DNA of 14,556 bases from Chlorobium sp. (GCA_028278005.1 JANQFD010000032.1:1-14556), one strand, 5' to 3'; counted from the stretch's first letter, positions 1 through 6,386 are shown. The notes: a model not told the origin generated them from the letters alone. Program-made: numbers and translations.

Positions 1-72
1 CTCCCTATAGAACTTGAGATTATAGAGGGAAGTGAACTACTTGAAAAAATGCTCGACCAGGCTGTTTCATGA
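1..72 (+). CDS. 3' end of an unidentified gene (truncated by window start)
   Basis: Frame 1 is open from the first base to a TGA at 70-72. It encodes 23 residues beginning LPIELEIIEG and ending LDQAVS. The alternation of hydrophobic and acidic residues followed by a short amphipathic helix reads like the C-terminus of a small alpha/beta protein. The LPIxxEII pattern loosely recalls the last strand of DUF190/PII-like proteins, but the tail is shorter than usual there, so I assign no function. The rest of the gene lies upstream of the window. Confidence 0.45.
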   Translation, partial: LPIELEIIEGSELLEKMLDQAVS

Positions 73-92
73 CCCTTCCCCATTTCCCATTA

Positions 93-118
93 CCTCTCAG
101 AGGATTCCGGTTTCCGGA
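93..118. other. Two small adjacent palindromes after the first gene
   Basis: CCTCT-C-AGAGG (93-103) and TCCGG-TTT-CCGGA (106-118) lie 20 to 45 bases after the first stop codon. They could form small hairpins, but no T-run follows, so a terminator role is only possible. The rest of 73-151 shows no gene. Confidence 0.25.
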
Positions 119-151
119 TTCAAAACGCAACAATTCAACACTATTCTTATA

Positions 152-291
152 GGCACCTCTATAAATTGTCGTGAGCGATTTGAAGACAAGGCGGAAGGAG
201 CACAGAAACCGGAGTGTACACAGAGTACATGAGGATTTCGAGCACCTCCCAACGATGTATTCAGGTCGCGCAATAAATTAATAGAGGTGCC
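152..291 (+). repeat. 140-bp intergenic repeat with 16-bp terminal inverted repeats (copy 1)
   Basis: The left end GGCACCTCTATAAATT (152-167) matches the reverse complement of the right end (276-291) at 15 of 16 positions. The interior is itself partly palindromic around GTGTAC...GTACAT (about 213-230). It shares a core with a second copy at 2944-3058: TCGTGAGCG near the left end, AAGGCG, ACCGGA, GTACrTGAGGATT, GAGCAC and CAACG. No open frame fits it. The right end lies two bases before the stop codon of the minus-strand isochorismatase-like gene, so it would be transcribed as that gene's 3' tail. It resembles a MITE or large REP-type element; no clear target-site duplication is visible. Confidence 0.7.
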
Positions 292-293
292 CT

Positions 294-836
294 TCATTCC
301 TTGATGATTTTCGATATTGCCTTGAACTCCTCACCTTTCGCTATACGCAAAAGCTCAAAGATCAACATCTCGGTGCTTTTCAATAAAGCCCCAGCCTTTT
401 CGATGCAGTGAATGCCCAGATCACGGTTTTCCTTTGTACGGGAAGAAACCGCATCGGTAATCAGATGAACGTTGTATCCGTACTCGATAAGCTCGTTTGC
501 CGTCTGGTAGACGCAAACATGCGTCTCCATGCCGGCAACAAGCACCTCGTTCCGGTTCAGTTTTCTGAGCGCCCCCATAAAATTCTCGTCGGCACAGCAG
601 CTGAAAGCAATTTTCTCATACGGCACCTCATCCGTCAAGAGCTTTTCCAGCGGCTCAACCGTATGACCAAGGCCCTTCGGGTATTGTTCGGTATAGAGGA
701 CCGGAATATCGAGAACTTTGGCCGCCCTGATCAGCTTTGCAATATTCTGCTCGACAGCTTCGGATTCATGGACGATCTGCGCCAGCTTTCCCTGAACATC
801 GATGATCAGCAAAACAGTATCTTGCGGGGTAATCAT
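294..836 (-). CDS. Isochorismatase-like cysteine hydrolase (ISOC1/2-like)
   Basis: This 180-residue protein has the isochorismatase-like alpha/beta fold. The expected catalytic triad is visible: Asp13 in LLIIDVQGK, Lys75 in PYEKIAFS, and Cys108 in the GMETHVCV segment that normally carries the cis-peptide. TEQYPKGLGHTV (49-60) and TDAVSSR are hallmarks of the subgroup that includes animal ISOC1/ISOC2, whose substrates are mostly unknown; nothing points to true isochorismate cleavage. There is no signal peptide, so it should be cytosolic. I chose the start at 836 because a frame starting at 920 would add a 28-residue hydrophobic extension absent from the family and would read through the probable promoter at 865-893. 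The gene is divergent from the methyltransferase-like gene and ends against the 152-291 repeat. Confidence 0.88.
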   Translation of the reverse strand: MITPQDTVLLIIDVQGKLAQIVHESEAVEQNIAKLIRAAKVLDIPVLYTEQYPKGLGHTVEPLEKLLTDEVPYEKIAFSCCADENFMGALRKLNRNEVLVAGMETHVCVYQTANELIEYGYNVHLITDAVSSRTKENRDLGIHCIEKAGALLKSTEMLIFELLRIAKGEEFKAISKIIKE

Positions 837-864
837 GAATAAAAACGTTAATGCAATTAAAAAA

Positions 865-893
865 ATTCTAAGGCGACATCCGGAGAGCGCCAA
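865..893 (-). promoter_or_regulatory. Probable sigma-70-like promoter of the isochorismatase-like gene
   Basis: On the minus strand, TTGGCG (888-893) and TAGAAT (865-870) are separated by exactly 17 bases. They match the -35 consensus at 4 of 6 and the -10 consensus at 5 of 6 positions. The start codon lies about 28 bases downstream of the -10, giving a short leader. No strong Shine-Dalgarno sequence precedes the ATG. Confidence 0.4.
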
Positions 894-940
894 ACAAAAC
901 CACAAAAATGTAACAATCAAGATAATTATTTCAGCTGCTT

Positions 941-1447
941 ATGAGCAATGAAAAACGGGGTATTACAACATTTCTCACGGCCAACAAAGGAACGCCCCTT
1001 GTGATCATACAGTTTCTGTTAATGGGCGTTTTCATCCTGGCTCCGGTCTGGCAACCTTCCGGAATTGAGAAAATTGCCGAAAGCCTCCACATTCCCCGCA
1101 CAATCTTAGCGGTGCTCTGCGGGATAATCGCGCTTCTCTCCGGAGGAATAGGCTCACGAAACATTAAACAATATCTCACTCCGCTTCCCTATCCCGTCGA
1201 GGATAACGAGCTTGTCACCACCGGCGTCTATCGCCTTGTTCGCCATCCGCTCTACAGCAGCCTGCTCTTCGCAGGTTTCGGCTGGGTGGTCTATACCCTC
1301 AGCCTCTCCCATCTTCTGCTGTTGATCGGAGCATTTTTCTTTTTCTCGTTCAAGGCGGCCAAAGAAGAAGAATGGCTCACGGAACGCCATCCCGAATATG
1401 CGGAGTATAAAAGGAGGGTGAAGAAGTTTATACCCTTTATCTATTGA
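941..1447 (+). CDS. Isoprenylcysteine carboxyl methyltransferase-like membrane protein
   Basis: The 168-residue integral membrane protein belongs to the ICMT/PEMT-like methyltransferase superfamily. Hydrophobic segments lie at about 19-36, 53-70, 105-120 and 122-138. The family signature is clear: GVYRLVRHPLYSS (95-107), then the C-terminal EEEWLTERHPEYAEYK (142-157), with the RHP and paired Glu residues that form the S-adenosylmethionine site in related enzymes. True ICMT acts on prenylated eukaryotic proteins; bacterial relatives have varied or unknown acceptors, so only a membrane-embedded SAM-dependent methyltransferase is inferred. The start follows an AT-rich stretch shared with the divergent isochorismatase-like gene; no good Shine-Dalgarno is visible. 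The following 179 bases to the flavodiiron gene hold nothing I can identify. Confidence 0.85.
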   Translation: MSNEKRGITTFLTANKGTPLVIIQFLLMGVFILAPVWQPSGIEKIAESLHIPRTILAVLCGIIALLSGGIGSRNIKQYLTPLPYPVEDNELVTTGVYRLVRHPLYSSLLFAGFGWVVYTLSLSHLLLLIGAFFFFSFKAAKEEEWLTERHPEYAEYKRRVKKFIPFIY

Positions 1448-1626
1448 GGTTCACAGCAAACCTGTTCGTCGTTCCAATAACTGCGTTAACCCCCCGACGT
1501 CTAACGTTGAAACCTTTAGCAAAACATTCGGGTTTTTGAAAAAGCCTCACAAGTAAACCTTTTCGCAAGTCTGCTACATTTGGAAAATCAATAGAAAGAG
1601 GTCCACTTCCACCAAACAAGCGAACC

Positions 1627-2820
1627 ATGAAAAAAAGAAGGATAAACAATGGTGTATACTGGTTGGGAGCGGTTGATTGGAACAGGCGGCTGTTTGATTC
1701 ATTGATTCCTCTTCCTGATGGGACCAGTTATAACGCCTATCTGGTTCAGGGAACGGAAAAAACGGCACTGATTGATTCGGTCGACCCTGAAATGGCCGGC
1801 GTTTTTGAACAACAGCTTGATGAAGTCGAAAATATTGACTTTGTCGTTGCTCAGCACGCTGAACAGGATCATTCAGGAGCGATACCTTTTGTTCTGGAAA
1901 AATATGAAAATGCCATTGTGCTTTGTTCGCTAAAAGCGAAAGATTTGCTGATGGCTCACCTTGGCATTCCTCCCGATCGCATCAGAACAGTGGAAGATGG
2001 TGAAACTCTGGGGCTTGGCGGGAAACAGCTTCAGTTCATATACACCCCATGGGTCCATTGGCCCGAAACCATGGTAACCTATCTTCCCCAGGAACGGATG
2101 TTATTTACCTGTGACTTTTTTGGCTCTCATTTTGCAACATCAGATCTCTACGCCGGAGACAATCCAGCTGTTATTCAAGCAGCCAAGCGCTACTATGCTG
2201 AAATAATGATGCCATTTCGTTCAATTGTCAAGAAAAATATTGATAAAATTCGAGATTTAGACATCGCGTTTATCGCCCCAAGCCATGGCCCTGTATTCGA
2301 CCATCCGGAGCAGATTGTTTCCGCATACGAAAGCTGGGTTTCAGAACACGTTTCGAACGTTGTTCTACTTCCATACATATCGATGCATGGAAGTACTGCA
2401 ATAATGGTGGATTACCTGATGAACGCTTTGATTGAAAAAGGGGTTACGGTGAAAAAATTCGAGCTGTCAAGCACCGATATCGGAAAACTGGCCATGGATC
2501 TTGTCGATGCGGCAACCATAGTGATTGGTACGCCCACCGTGCTGACGGGTCCTCATCCGGCAGTTTTTTCAGCGACTCACCTTGCAAACGCACTGCGTCC
2601 AAAACTGAAATACGCTGCCGTCATTGGTTCTTACGGTTGGGGAACAAAGGCTGTGGAACAGGTCTCTGCATTGATTCCAAATATTAATGTCGAAGTGCTT
2701 GCAACGGTCATGTGCAAGGGTTTGCCGAAAAAAGACACGTTCAACGAACTCGATGCTCTCGCTGAAGAAATCTCCAAAAAACACGCGGAGCTTGAGCATA
2801 TTGGACCGCCAGCCATATAG
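1627..2820 (+). CDS. FprA-type flavodiiron protein (O2/NO reductase)
   Basis: This 397-residue soluble protein has the two-domain core of A-type flavoproteins. The N-terminal metallo-beta-lactamase-like domain (about 1-245) carries all diiron ligands: His77, Glu79 and Asp81 in QHAEQDHSG, His144 in PWVHWPETM, Asp163 in FTCDFFGSH, and His220 in APSHGPVF. The flavodoxin domain (about 246-395) has the FMN phosphate loop SMHGST (252-257) and the later IGSYGWG (about 336-342). There is no C-terminal rubredoxin or flavin reductase fusion, so electrons must come from a separate partner not seen here. In anaerobes such proteins reduce O2 to water or NO to N2O. The start fits the family (INNGVYWLGAVDWN follows directly). 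The TAG stop lies inside the end of a downstream repeat. Confidence 0.95.
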   Translation: MKKRRINNGVYWLGAVDWNRRLFDSLIPLPDGTSYNAYLVQGTEKTALIDSVDPEMAGVFEQQLDEVENIDFVVAQHAEQDHSGAIPFVLEKYENAIVLCSLKAKDLLMAHLGIPPDRIRTVEDGETLGLGGKQLQFIYTPWVHWPETMVTYLPQERMLFTCDFFGSHFATSDLYAGDNPAVIQAAKRYYAEIMMPFRSIVKKNIDKIRDLDIAFIAPSHGPVFDHPEQIVSAYESWVSEHVSNVVLLPYISMHGSTAIMVDYLMNALIEKGVTVKKFELSSTDIGKLAMDLVDAATIVIGTPTVLTGPHPAVFSATHLANALRPKLKYAAVIGSYGWGTKAVEQVSALIPNINVEVLATVMCKGLPKKDTFNELDALAEEISKKHAELEHIGPPAI

Positions 2821-2869
2821 CTGCGTTCGACTATCCGCATACTCTGCACATAACTCCTCTGTGTTCCGG
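2817..2869 (-). repeat. Partial, inverted copy of the 152-291 repeat family (copy 3)
   Basis: On the minus strand this stretch reads CCGGAAC, then CAGAGTATGCGGATAGTCG, then AACGCAGCTAT. It matches the right half of the other two copies (CCGGA...CAGAGTACATGAGGATTTCG...AACG). Its outer end ATAGCTGCGTT (2817-2827) is an exact reverse complement of the end of copy 2 at 3048-3058. The outer end contains the stop codon of the flavodiiron gene. Confidence 0.5.
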
Positions 2870-2943
2870 CTTTCAAGCGGCTATCGAAAAACTTTTACAA
2901 ATATCCCTTTAATAGACAGCCAGCTTTTCTCGTCGATACATCG

Positions 2944-3058
2944 TCGTGAGCGTTTCTAGAGCAAGGCGAACGGAGTCCCGATTTTGTCGGGATGAACTTC
3001 GGAACCGGAACTTACACGCGAGTACGTGAGGATTCTGAGCACCACTCAACGCAGCTAT
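2944..3058 (+). repeat. Second copy of the 152-291 repeat family, with nested palindrome
   Basis: It shares with copy 1, in the same order, TCGTGAGCG, AAGGCG, CGGAG, AACCGGA, AGTACrTGAGGATT, GAGCACC and CAACG. Relative to copy 1 it has roughly 24 extra bases around 2976-2999 that contain the palindrome TCCCGA-TTTTG-TCGGGA (2976-2992). The bases ATACATCG just before it match the reverse complement of CGATGTAT at the right end of copy 1, so the full element probably starts near 2937. Together with copy 3 it fills the 255-base gap between the flavodiiron and sirtuin genes, where no gene is seen. Confidence 0.65.
2976..2992. repeat. Short palindrome TCCCGA-N5-TCGGGA nested in the larger repeat
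   Basis: A perfect 6-bp inverted repeat with a 5-base loop. The same TCCCGA/TCGGGA core recurs at 13021-13036 and 14245-14260 in quite different flanks, which suggests a mobile or repeatedly amplified mini-palindrome. Confidence 0.55.
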
Positions 3059-3075
3059 GGAAAGGCGTAACAGAT

Positions 3076-3774
3076 TTATAGGCGTGAAACACCGAAAAGT
3101 TCAGGCAGCGCCTCCCCTGCAGCCCCCTCTATAACCCGGTCATAGCTTGTCGCTCCTGACGGTTCGGGGTTGATTTCTATGCAGTAGGCACCGGATTTCC
3201 TTGCAAGGTCGGGAAAACCCGCGGCAGGCCAGACGGTTCCGGAGGTGCCGATGCTGATAAACAGGTCGCAGTTTCTGATAGCTTCGGAAGCCCTGCTCAT
3301 GACAACCGCATCGAGCATGTCCCCGAACCAGATAATATCGGGTCTCAGCCGGTCTCCGCAACTGCAGCGGTCTGTTTCGTACTCCTCTCCCAAATCCTCT
3401 TTTTTGAAACCGCAGCTCTGGCATCGAAGGCGCCACAGGCTCCCGTGGAGTTCGATCACCTCTTTCGAACCCGCTCTCTGGTGCATACCGTCGATATTCT
3501 GCGTCACCACTCTGGCCTCGGGCATACCGGCGATAACCCTGTGGCCTTCATGGGGTTCACAGTCGAGCACCGACCGCCTGCGCTTCTGATGGAAATCGAG
3601 AACCTTCCGGGGATTTCGCTCGAAAGCCTCCTGGCATGCATACTCCTCGATACTGTAGGATCCCCAGATCCCACCCTTACCGCGGTAGGTGGGCACGCCG
3701 CTCTCGGCCGACATGCCCGCCCCGGTAAAAAAAACGATATGGTTGTAATCCCCCGGGTCAATGTGCTGTGACAT
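3076..3774 (-). CDS. NAD-dependent protein deacylase, sirtuin class III (CobB/SIRT5-like)
   Basis: The 232-residue protein is a complete Sir2 domain. It shows the NAD-binding GAGMSAESGVPTYRG (18-32), TQNIDGMH (91-98), catalytic His110 in ELHGSL, GTSGTVWPAAGF (176-187) and INPEPS (201-206). A structural zinc site is formed by Cys118, Cys121, Cys137 and Cys139. It should remove acyl groups from lysines using NAD, releasing nicotinamide and O-acyl-ADP-ribose. In CobB and SIRT5 a Tyr-x-x-Arg pair recognises succinyl/malonyl groups; the matching stretch here is FHQKRRR, so the Tyr position is His62 and the Arg is Arg65. The start at 3774 fits CobB length; an upstream start at 3852 would overlap the preceding propeller gene, whose stop is 28 bases upstream. 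The two genes are probably co-transcribed. Confidence 0.92.
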   Translation of the reverse strand: MSQHIDPGDYNHIVFFTGAGMSAESGVPTYRGKGGIWGSYSIEEYACQEAFERNPRKVLDFHQKRRRSVLDCEPHEGHRVIAGMPEARVVTQNIDGMHQRAGSKEVIELHGSLWRLRCQSCGFKKEDLGEEYETDRCSCGDRLRPDIIWFGDMLDAVVMSRASEAIRNCDLFISIGTSGTVWPAAGFPDLARKSGAYCIEINPEPSGATSYDRVIEGAAGEALPELFGVSRL

Positions 3775-3802
3775 AGATATGCTCGCTTGGTTGAACAATC
3801 GC

Positions 3803-4591
3803 CTACTGGTAAAAGTAGCCAAAATAAATCGTCTGATCTTTCTGATTGGCAAGATAGACCGTGTGCCTGAAGTTCCAGGGTTCCGGATCCCAACGATTTC
3901 CCGGAGAAAGAGTACCTTCGGGAAACTGGGGAATCATCCCGAAATCCTGAATATTGTCAAACGCGACGGCTTCTATCCCGCCGGGTTCTCCGGGCGGTTC
4001 GGCACACTCGGCAACAACCTGTCCGAAAAGACTGATAATCACCAGTTTATTCTCAAGGGTATCGCTTGCGATATAGGTCCATGGTACCGCGCTCAGCCCC
4101 CGGCAGTTTGCCCCGATTGGTACTTTCAGAGCAGCAAGAATGTTGCCGGACCGGTCGATCATTTCCAGCACGTTTCCATCCGACCGCACGAAATACATCC
4201 CGTTGAAAGCAAGGGCATGGCTGTCGAGCACCTGCACATCGATCGTATCGACATGCTTTCCGGAATCAGCATCGATGCCTATGATGCTGTCCGCGTGCTG
4301 ACCGGATTTTCCCAAGCCTTCCGTCGCCCATATCAGGTTACGCGACCGGTCATACGCCAGCCCCGATATTCCCCGGTAATTCGGCGGAGAGCTGAAGCGT
4401 CCTGTTTCCTGAGACGTTTTGCGATACAGGCGCAAAAAAACAATATCATCCTCCTCTGGGGCTTGTGTGAGAAATGCAAGTGCCGGTTCCCCCTTGTGCA
4501 TTGAAACCGTAAGTGCAGTATCTGAGCCTGTCGTTGTATAGGGAAACCGGTAGTATCCTGTCTGGTAAAACCGTAACTGTGTATATGCCAT
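3803..4591 (-). CDS. Uncharacterised beta-propeller-like protein
   Basis: This is a 262-residue protein of unknown function. It has repeated beta-rich blocks of the kind seen in NHL/SMP-30/YncE-like propellers: GISGLAYDRSRNLIWATEG, IIGIDADSGKHVDTI, HALAFNGMYFVRSDGNVLEM, GIEAVAFDN. The spacing suggests about five or six blades. No signal peptide or membrane helix is present, so a cytosolic place is likely. I chose the ATG at 4591 because GGAGG (4597-4601) sits 5 bases before it; the ATG at 4603 overlaps that ribosome binding site. It precedes the sirtuin gene by 28 bases in the same direction. Whether the propeller binds a substrate, ligand or the sirtuin itself cannot be read from the sequence. 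Confidence 0.65.
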   Translation of the reverse strand: MAYTQLRFYQTGYYRFPYTTTGSDTALTVSMHKGEPALAFLTQAPEEDDIVFLRLYRKTSQETGRFSSPPNYRGISGLAYDRSRNLIWATEGLGKSGQHADSIIGIDADSGKHVDTIDVQVLDSHALAFNGMYFVRSDGNVLEMIDRSGNILAALKVPIGANCRGLSAVPWTYIASDTLENKLVIISLFGQVVAECAEPPGEPGGIEAVAFDNIQDFGMIPQFPEGTLSPGNRWDPEPWNFRHTVYLANQKDQTIYFGYFYQ

Positions 4592-4632
4592 AATAACCTC
4601 CATCTTCAGCCCTTCGTATCATACAAACGGCA

Positions 4633-4661
4633 AACATATGATCATATATTGATAACGACAA
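4633..4661 (-). promoter_or_regulatory. Candidate promoter with an overlapping palindromic operator for the propeller-sirtuin unit
   Basis: On the minus strand TTGTCG (4656-4661) and TATGTT (4633-4638) are 17 bases apart, each 4 of 6 to consensus. The perfect 12-bp palindrome ATATGATCATAT (4636-4647) covers part of the spacer and -10, the usual place for a repressor site. It lies about 45 bases upstream of the propeller start codon. No regulator gene is adjacent. Confidence 0.35.
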
Positions 4662-4696
4662 CCCGGCACATTTTGTTACCCGCCGCTCTGTCACGG

Positions 4697-4777
4697 TTAG
4701 GCTTTCGGCATAAGGGTACCTGTATAGAGGTATTCGTCAGAAAGAGATTTCACAATCTTGCCGTTTTTTTTTAACAT
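4697..4777 (-). CDS. Possible 26-residue small ORF
   Basis: A short frame starts at 4777 (MLKKNGKIVKS...) and ends with TAA at 4697-4699. GGAGGG (4788-4793) lies about 10 bases upstream, a usable though slightly long spacing; an alternative ATG at 4795 would itself overlap this purine tract. The product is basic at its N-terminus and ends TGTLMPKA. I recognise no family. It sits in the divergent gap between elbB and the propeller gene and may be a chance frame. Confidence 0.25.
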   Translation of the reverse strand: MLKKNGKIVKSLSDEYLYTGTLMPKA

Positions 4778-4809
4778 CGTATAACTTCCCTCCATGAAAT
4801 TATGCTTCC

Positions 4810-4815
4810 TATAAT
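4810..4815 (+). promoter_or_regulatory. Candidate -10 element of elbB
   Basis: A perfect TATAAT lies 17 bases before the elbB ATG, which would give a very short leader of about ten bases. No good -35 hexamer is found 16 to 18 bases upstream, and no clear Shine-Dalgarno sequence precedes the ATG. Confidence 0.3.
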
Positions 4816-4832
4816 CTGAATCCGGAACAACC

Positions 4833-5489
4833 ATGAAAAAAATAGGTGTTCTCCTCTCAGGCTGCGGAGTTATGGACGGATCGGAAATCCATGAAGCCGT
4901 CCTCACTCTCCTTGCGATTGACGTTGCCGGTGCGCAGGCAATATGCATCGCTCCTGATATCAACCAGCATCATGTCGTCAATCATGCGACGGGTGAGGAG
5001 ATGAACGGTGAAACGCGCAACGTGCTTGTCGAATCGGCCCGAATTGCCCGTGGTGAAATAAAAAACCTGGATGATATTCATTCACTGGATCTCGATGCCC
5101 TTATTCTCCCGGGAGGGTTCGGTGCGGCAAAAAACCTCTCGGATTATGCGTTCAAGGGTGCTGAATTCACGGTACTGCCTGCAGTAGCCGAAGCCGTTCG
5201 TTCCTTTTACAATGCCGGGAAACCGCTCGGATTCATCTGCATCTCTCCGGTTATCGCGGCGAAGGTACTTGGAAAAGACAACGTCGAGGTAACCGTCGGC
5301 ACCGACAAAGGCAGTGCCGACGACATCGAGGCGCTGGGCGCGAAACACGTGAACTGTCAGGTTTACAATATTCACGCAAGCAATGAAGGAAAAGTGGTCA
5401 GCACCCCGGCATACATGCTCGGACCAGCCATCAAAGACGTGGCACAAGGCATCGAAAAGCTGGTCAATGCGGTGGTGGCTTTAGCCTGA
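4833..5489 (+). CDS. elbB: ElbB-type glyoxalase-like protein (DJ-1/PfpI superfamily)
   Basis: The 218-residue cytosolic protein matches the ElbB (also called YhbL/SCRP-27A) family over its full length. Diagnostic segments are SGCGVMDGSEIHEAVLTLLA (9-28), LILPGGFGAAKNLSD (90-104) and LGFICISPVIAAKVLG (132-147). Cys136 is the expected nucleophile in the DJ-1 nucleophile elbow. The E. coli protein is named for a proposed link to isoprenoid biosynthesis and has weak glyoxalase activity; its physiological substrate is unclear. The start gives the family's normal N-terminus MKKIGVLLSGCG. It is divergent from the propeller-sirtuin unit and convergent with the ABC permease, with a 30-base gap and no clear terminator between. 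Confidence 0.93.
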   Translation: MKKIGVLLSGCGVMDGSEIHEAVLTLLAIDVAGAQAICIAPDINQHHVVNHATGEEMNGETRNVLVESARIARGEIKNLDDIHSLDLDALILPGGFGAAKNLSDYAFKGAEFTVLPAVAEAVRSFYNAGKPLGFICISPVIAAKVLGKDNVEVTVGTDKGSADDIEALGAKHVNCQVYNIHASNEGKVVSTPAYMLGPAIKDVAQGIEKLVNAVVALA

Positions 5490-5519
5490 TGGAAGTGACC
5501 CTACTGAAGACTGTTTCTC

Positions 5520-6386
5520 TCATTTTTCAAAGGGCACGCCGACTTCGCGGGGTGCCCGAGACTTACCGACAAATCCTGCAAGCACAAGAAGAGTAAGCAC
5601 ATACGGCAGGGCCTGAACAAGCTGCGACGGGATAAGGCCTGTTTGCAGCCACATCTCGAGGGACTCCGCACCGGCAAAAAGAAAACTCGCAAGCGCCGCC
5701 CCTGCCGGGGTCCACTTGCCGATTATCATTGCAGCGAGTGCGATATACCCTCTTCCGGCGGACATGTTATCGGTGAAACTGTGCTGCTGAAAAGCAAGAA
5801 ACACACCGGCCAGAGCCGCAAGCACACCGGATATCAGTACCCCGGAATAGCGCATCAGCGCAACGTTCACTCCGGCGGCATCCACCGCCTCGGCGTTTTC
5901 CCCTGTTGATCGCAGACGAAGCCCCCAGGGGGTTCTGAAAAGCGCTATATGCCCGATGCATACCGCTGCAACCGCAAGAATAAATATCGGGTCCAGCAGC
6001 ACACTGGGAACCGCAAGGCCGTCTATTCGCTCGGAATTCATGGAGCTCCCGAAAAGAACGCTCAGCCCGAACCGCGTTGCACCCATAACCAGTATATTGA
6101 TAGCGATTCCGGTTACGATCTGGTCCACTTTCAGGGTAACCGTGACGAACGCATGCAGCGCCGCCACCACAAGACCGCAAAGAATGCCGGTTATAATCCC
6201 GATGAGCGCGGAACCTGAAAAGTGCTGCCCGATCGCTGCGCCGAAAGCTCCTGCCAGAATGAGTCCTTCAAGGGCAAGATTGATCACGCCCCCTCTTTCG
6301 GAAAAAACGGCGCCTACGGATGTCAGAACATACGGCACCGAGATACGCAGCACTTGCAGAAAAAAAAGTATAAATTCCGCTTCCAT
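5520..6386 (-). CDS. Nucleoside-type ABC transporter permease (BPD_transp_2, YufQ/NupQ-like)
   Basis: The 288-residue inner-membrane protein has about eight hydrophobic segments. It carries the signatures of the YufQ/NupQ/BmpC permeases that pair with NupP and a Bmp/PnrA lipoprotein: VGAVFSERGGVINLALEG (24-41), the cytoplasmic coupling stretch GLRLRSTGENAEAVDAAG (155-172), and SAGRGYIALAAMIIGKW (209-225). Such systems import purine and other nucleosides. No ATPase, second permease or binding protein is in the window; both neighbours (elbB and ppdK) run on the opposite strand, so the gene stands alone here. The start at 6386 gives the family N-terminus but lacks a strong Shine-Dalgarno. The partner genes must lie elsewhere if the transporter is functional. 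Confidence 0.9.
   Translation of the reverse strand: MEAEFILFFLQVLRISVPYVLTSVGAVFSERGGVINLALEGLILAGAFGAAIGQHFSGSALIGIITGILCGLVVAALHAFVTVTLKVDQIVTGIAINILVMGATRFGLSVLFGSSMNSERIDGLAVPSVLLDPIFILAVAAVCIGHIALFRTPWGLRLRSTGENAEAVDAAGVNVALMRYSGVLISGVLAALAGVFLAFQQHSFTDNMSAGRGYIALAAMIIGKWTPAGAALASFLFAGAESLEMWLQTGLIPSQLVQALPYVLTLLVLAGFVGKSRAPREVGVPFEK

Noticed and set aside
837..920. N-terminal extension of the isochorismatase-like gene that resembles a lipoprotein signal (FLWFCLALSGC)
   Set aside because: The family starts right before LLIIDVQ, and the extension runs through a good promoter in the divergent gap; the ATG at 836 is preferred.
1448..1626. Promoter search upstream of the flavodiiron gene
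   Set aside because: Several AT-rich hexamers exist, but no pair with convincing -35/-10 match and spacing; nothing else is seen in this gap.
3775..3852. N-terminal extension of the sirtuin
   Set aside because: It overlaps the end of the propeller gene and is absent from CobB-type proteins.
3761..4504. Plus-strand open frame of 247 codons opposite the propeller gene
   Set aside because: It is antisense to a better-supported frame with a ribosome binding site, and its product resembles no family I know.
4761..4772. T-run that might end an intrinsic terminator
   Set aside because: No stable stem precedes it on the plus strand, and on the minus strand it falls within the Lys codons of the small ORF.
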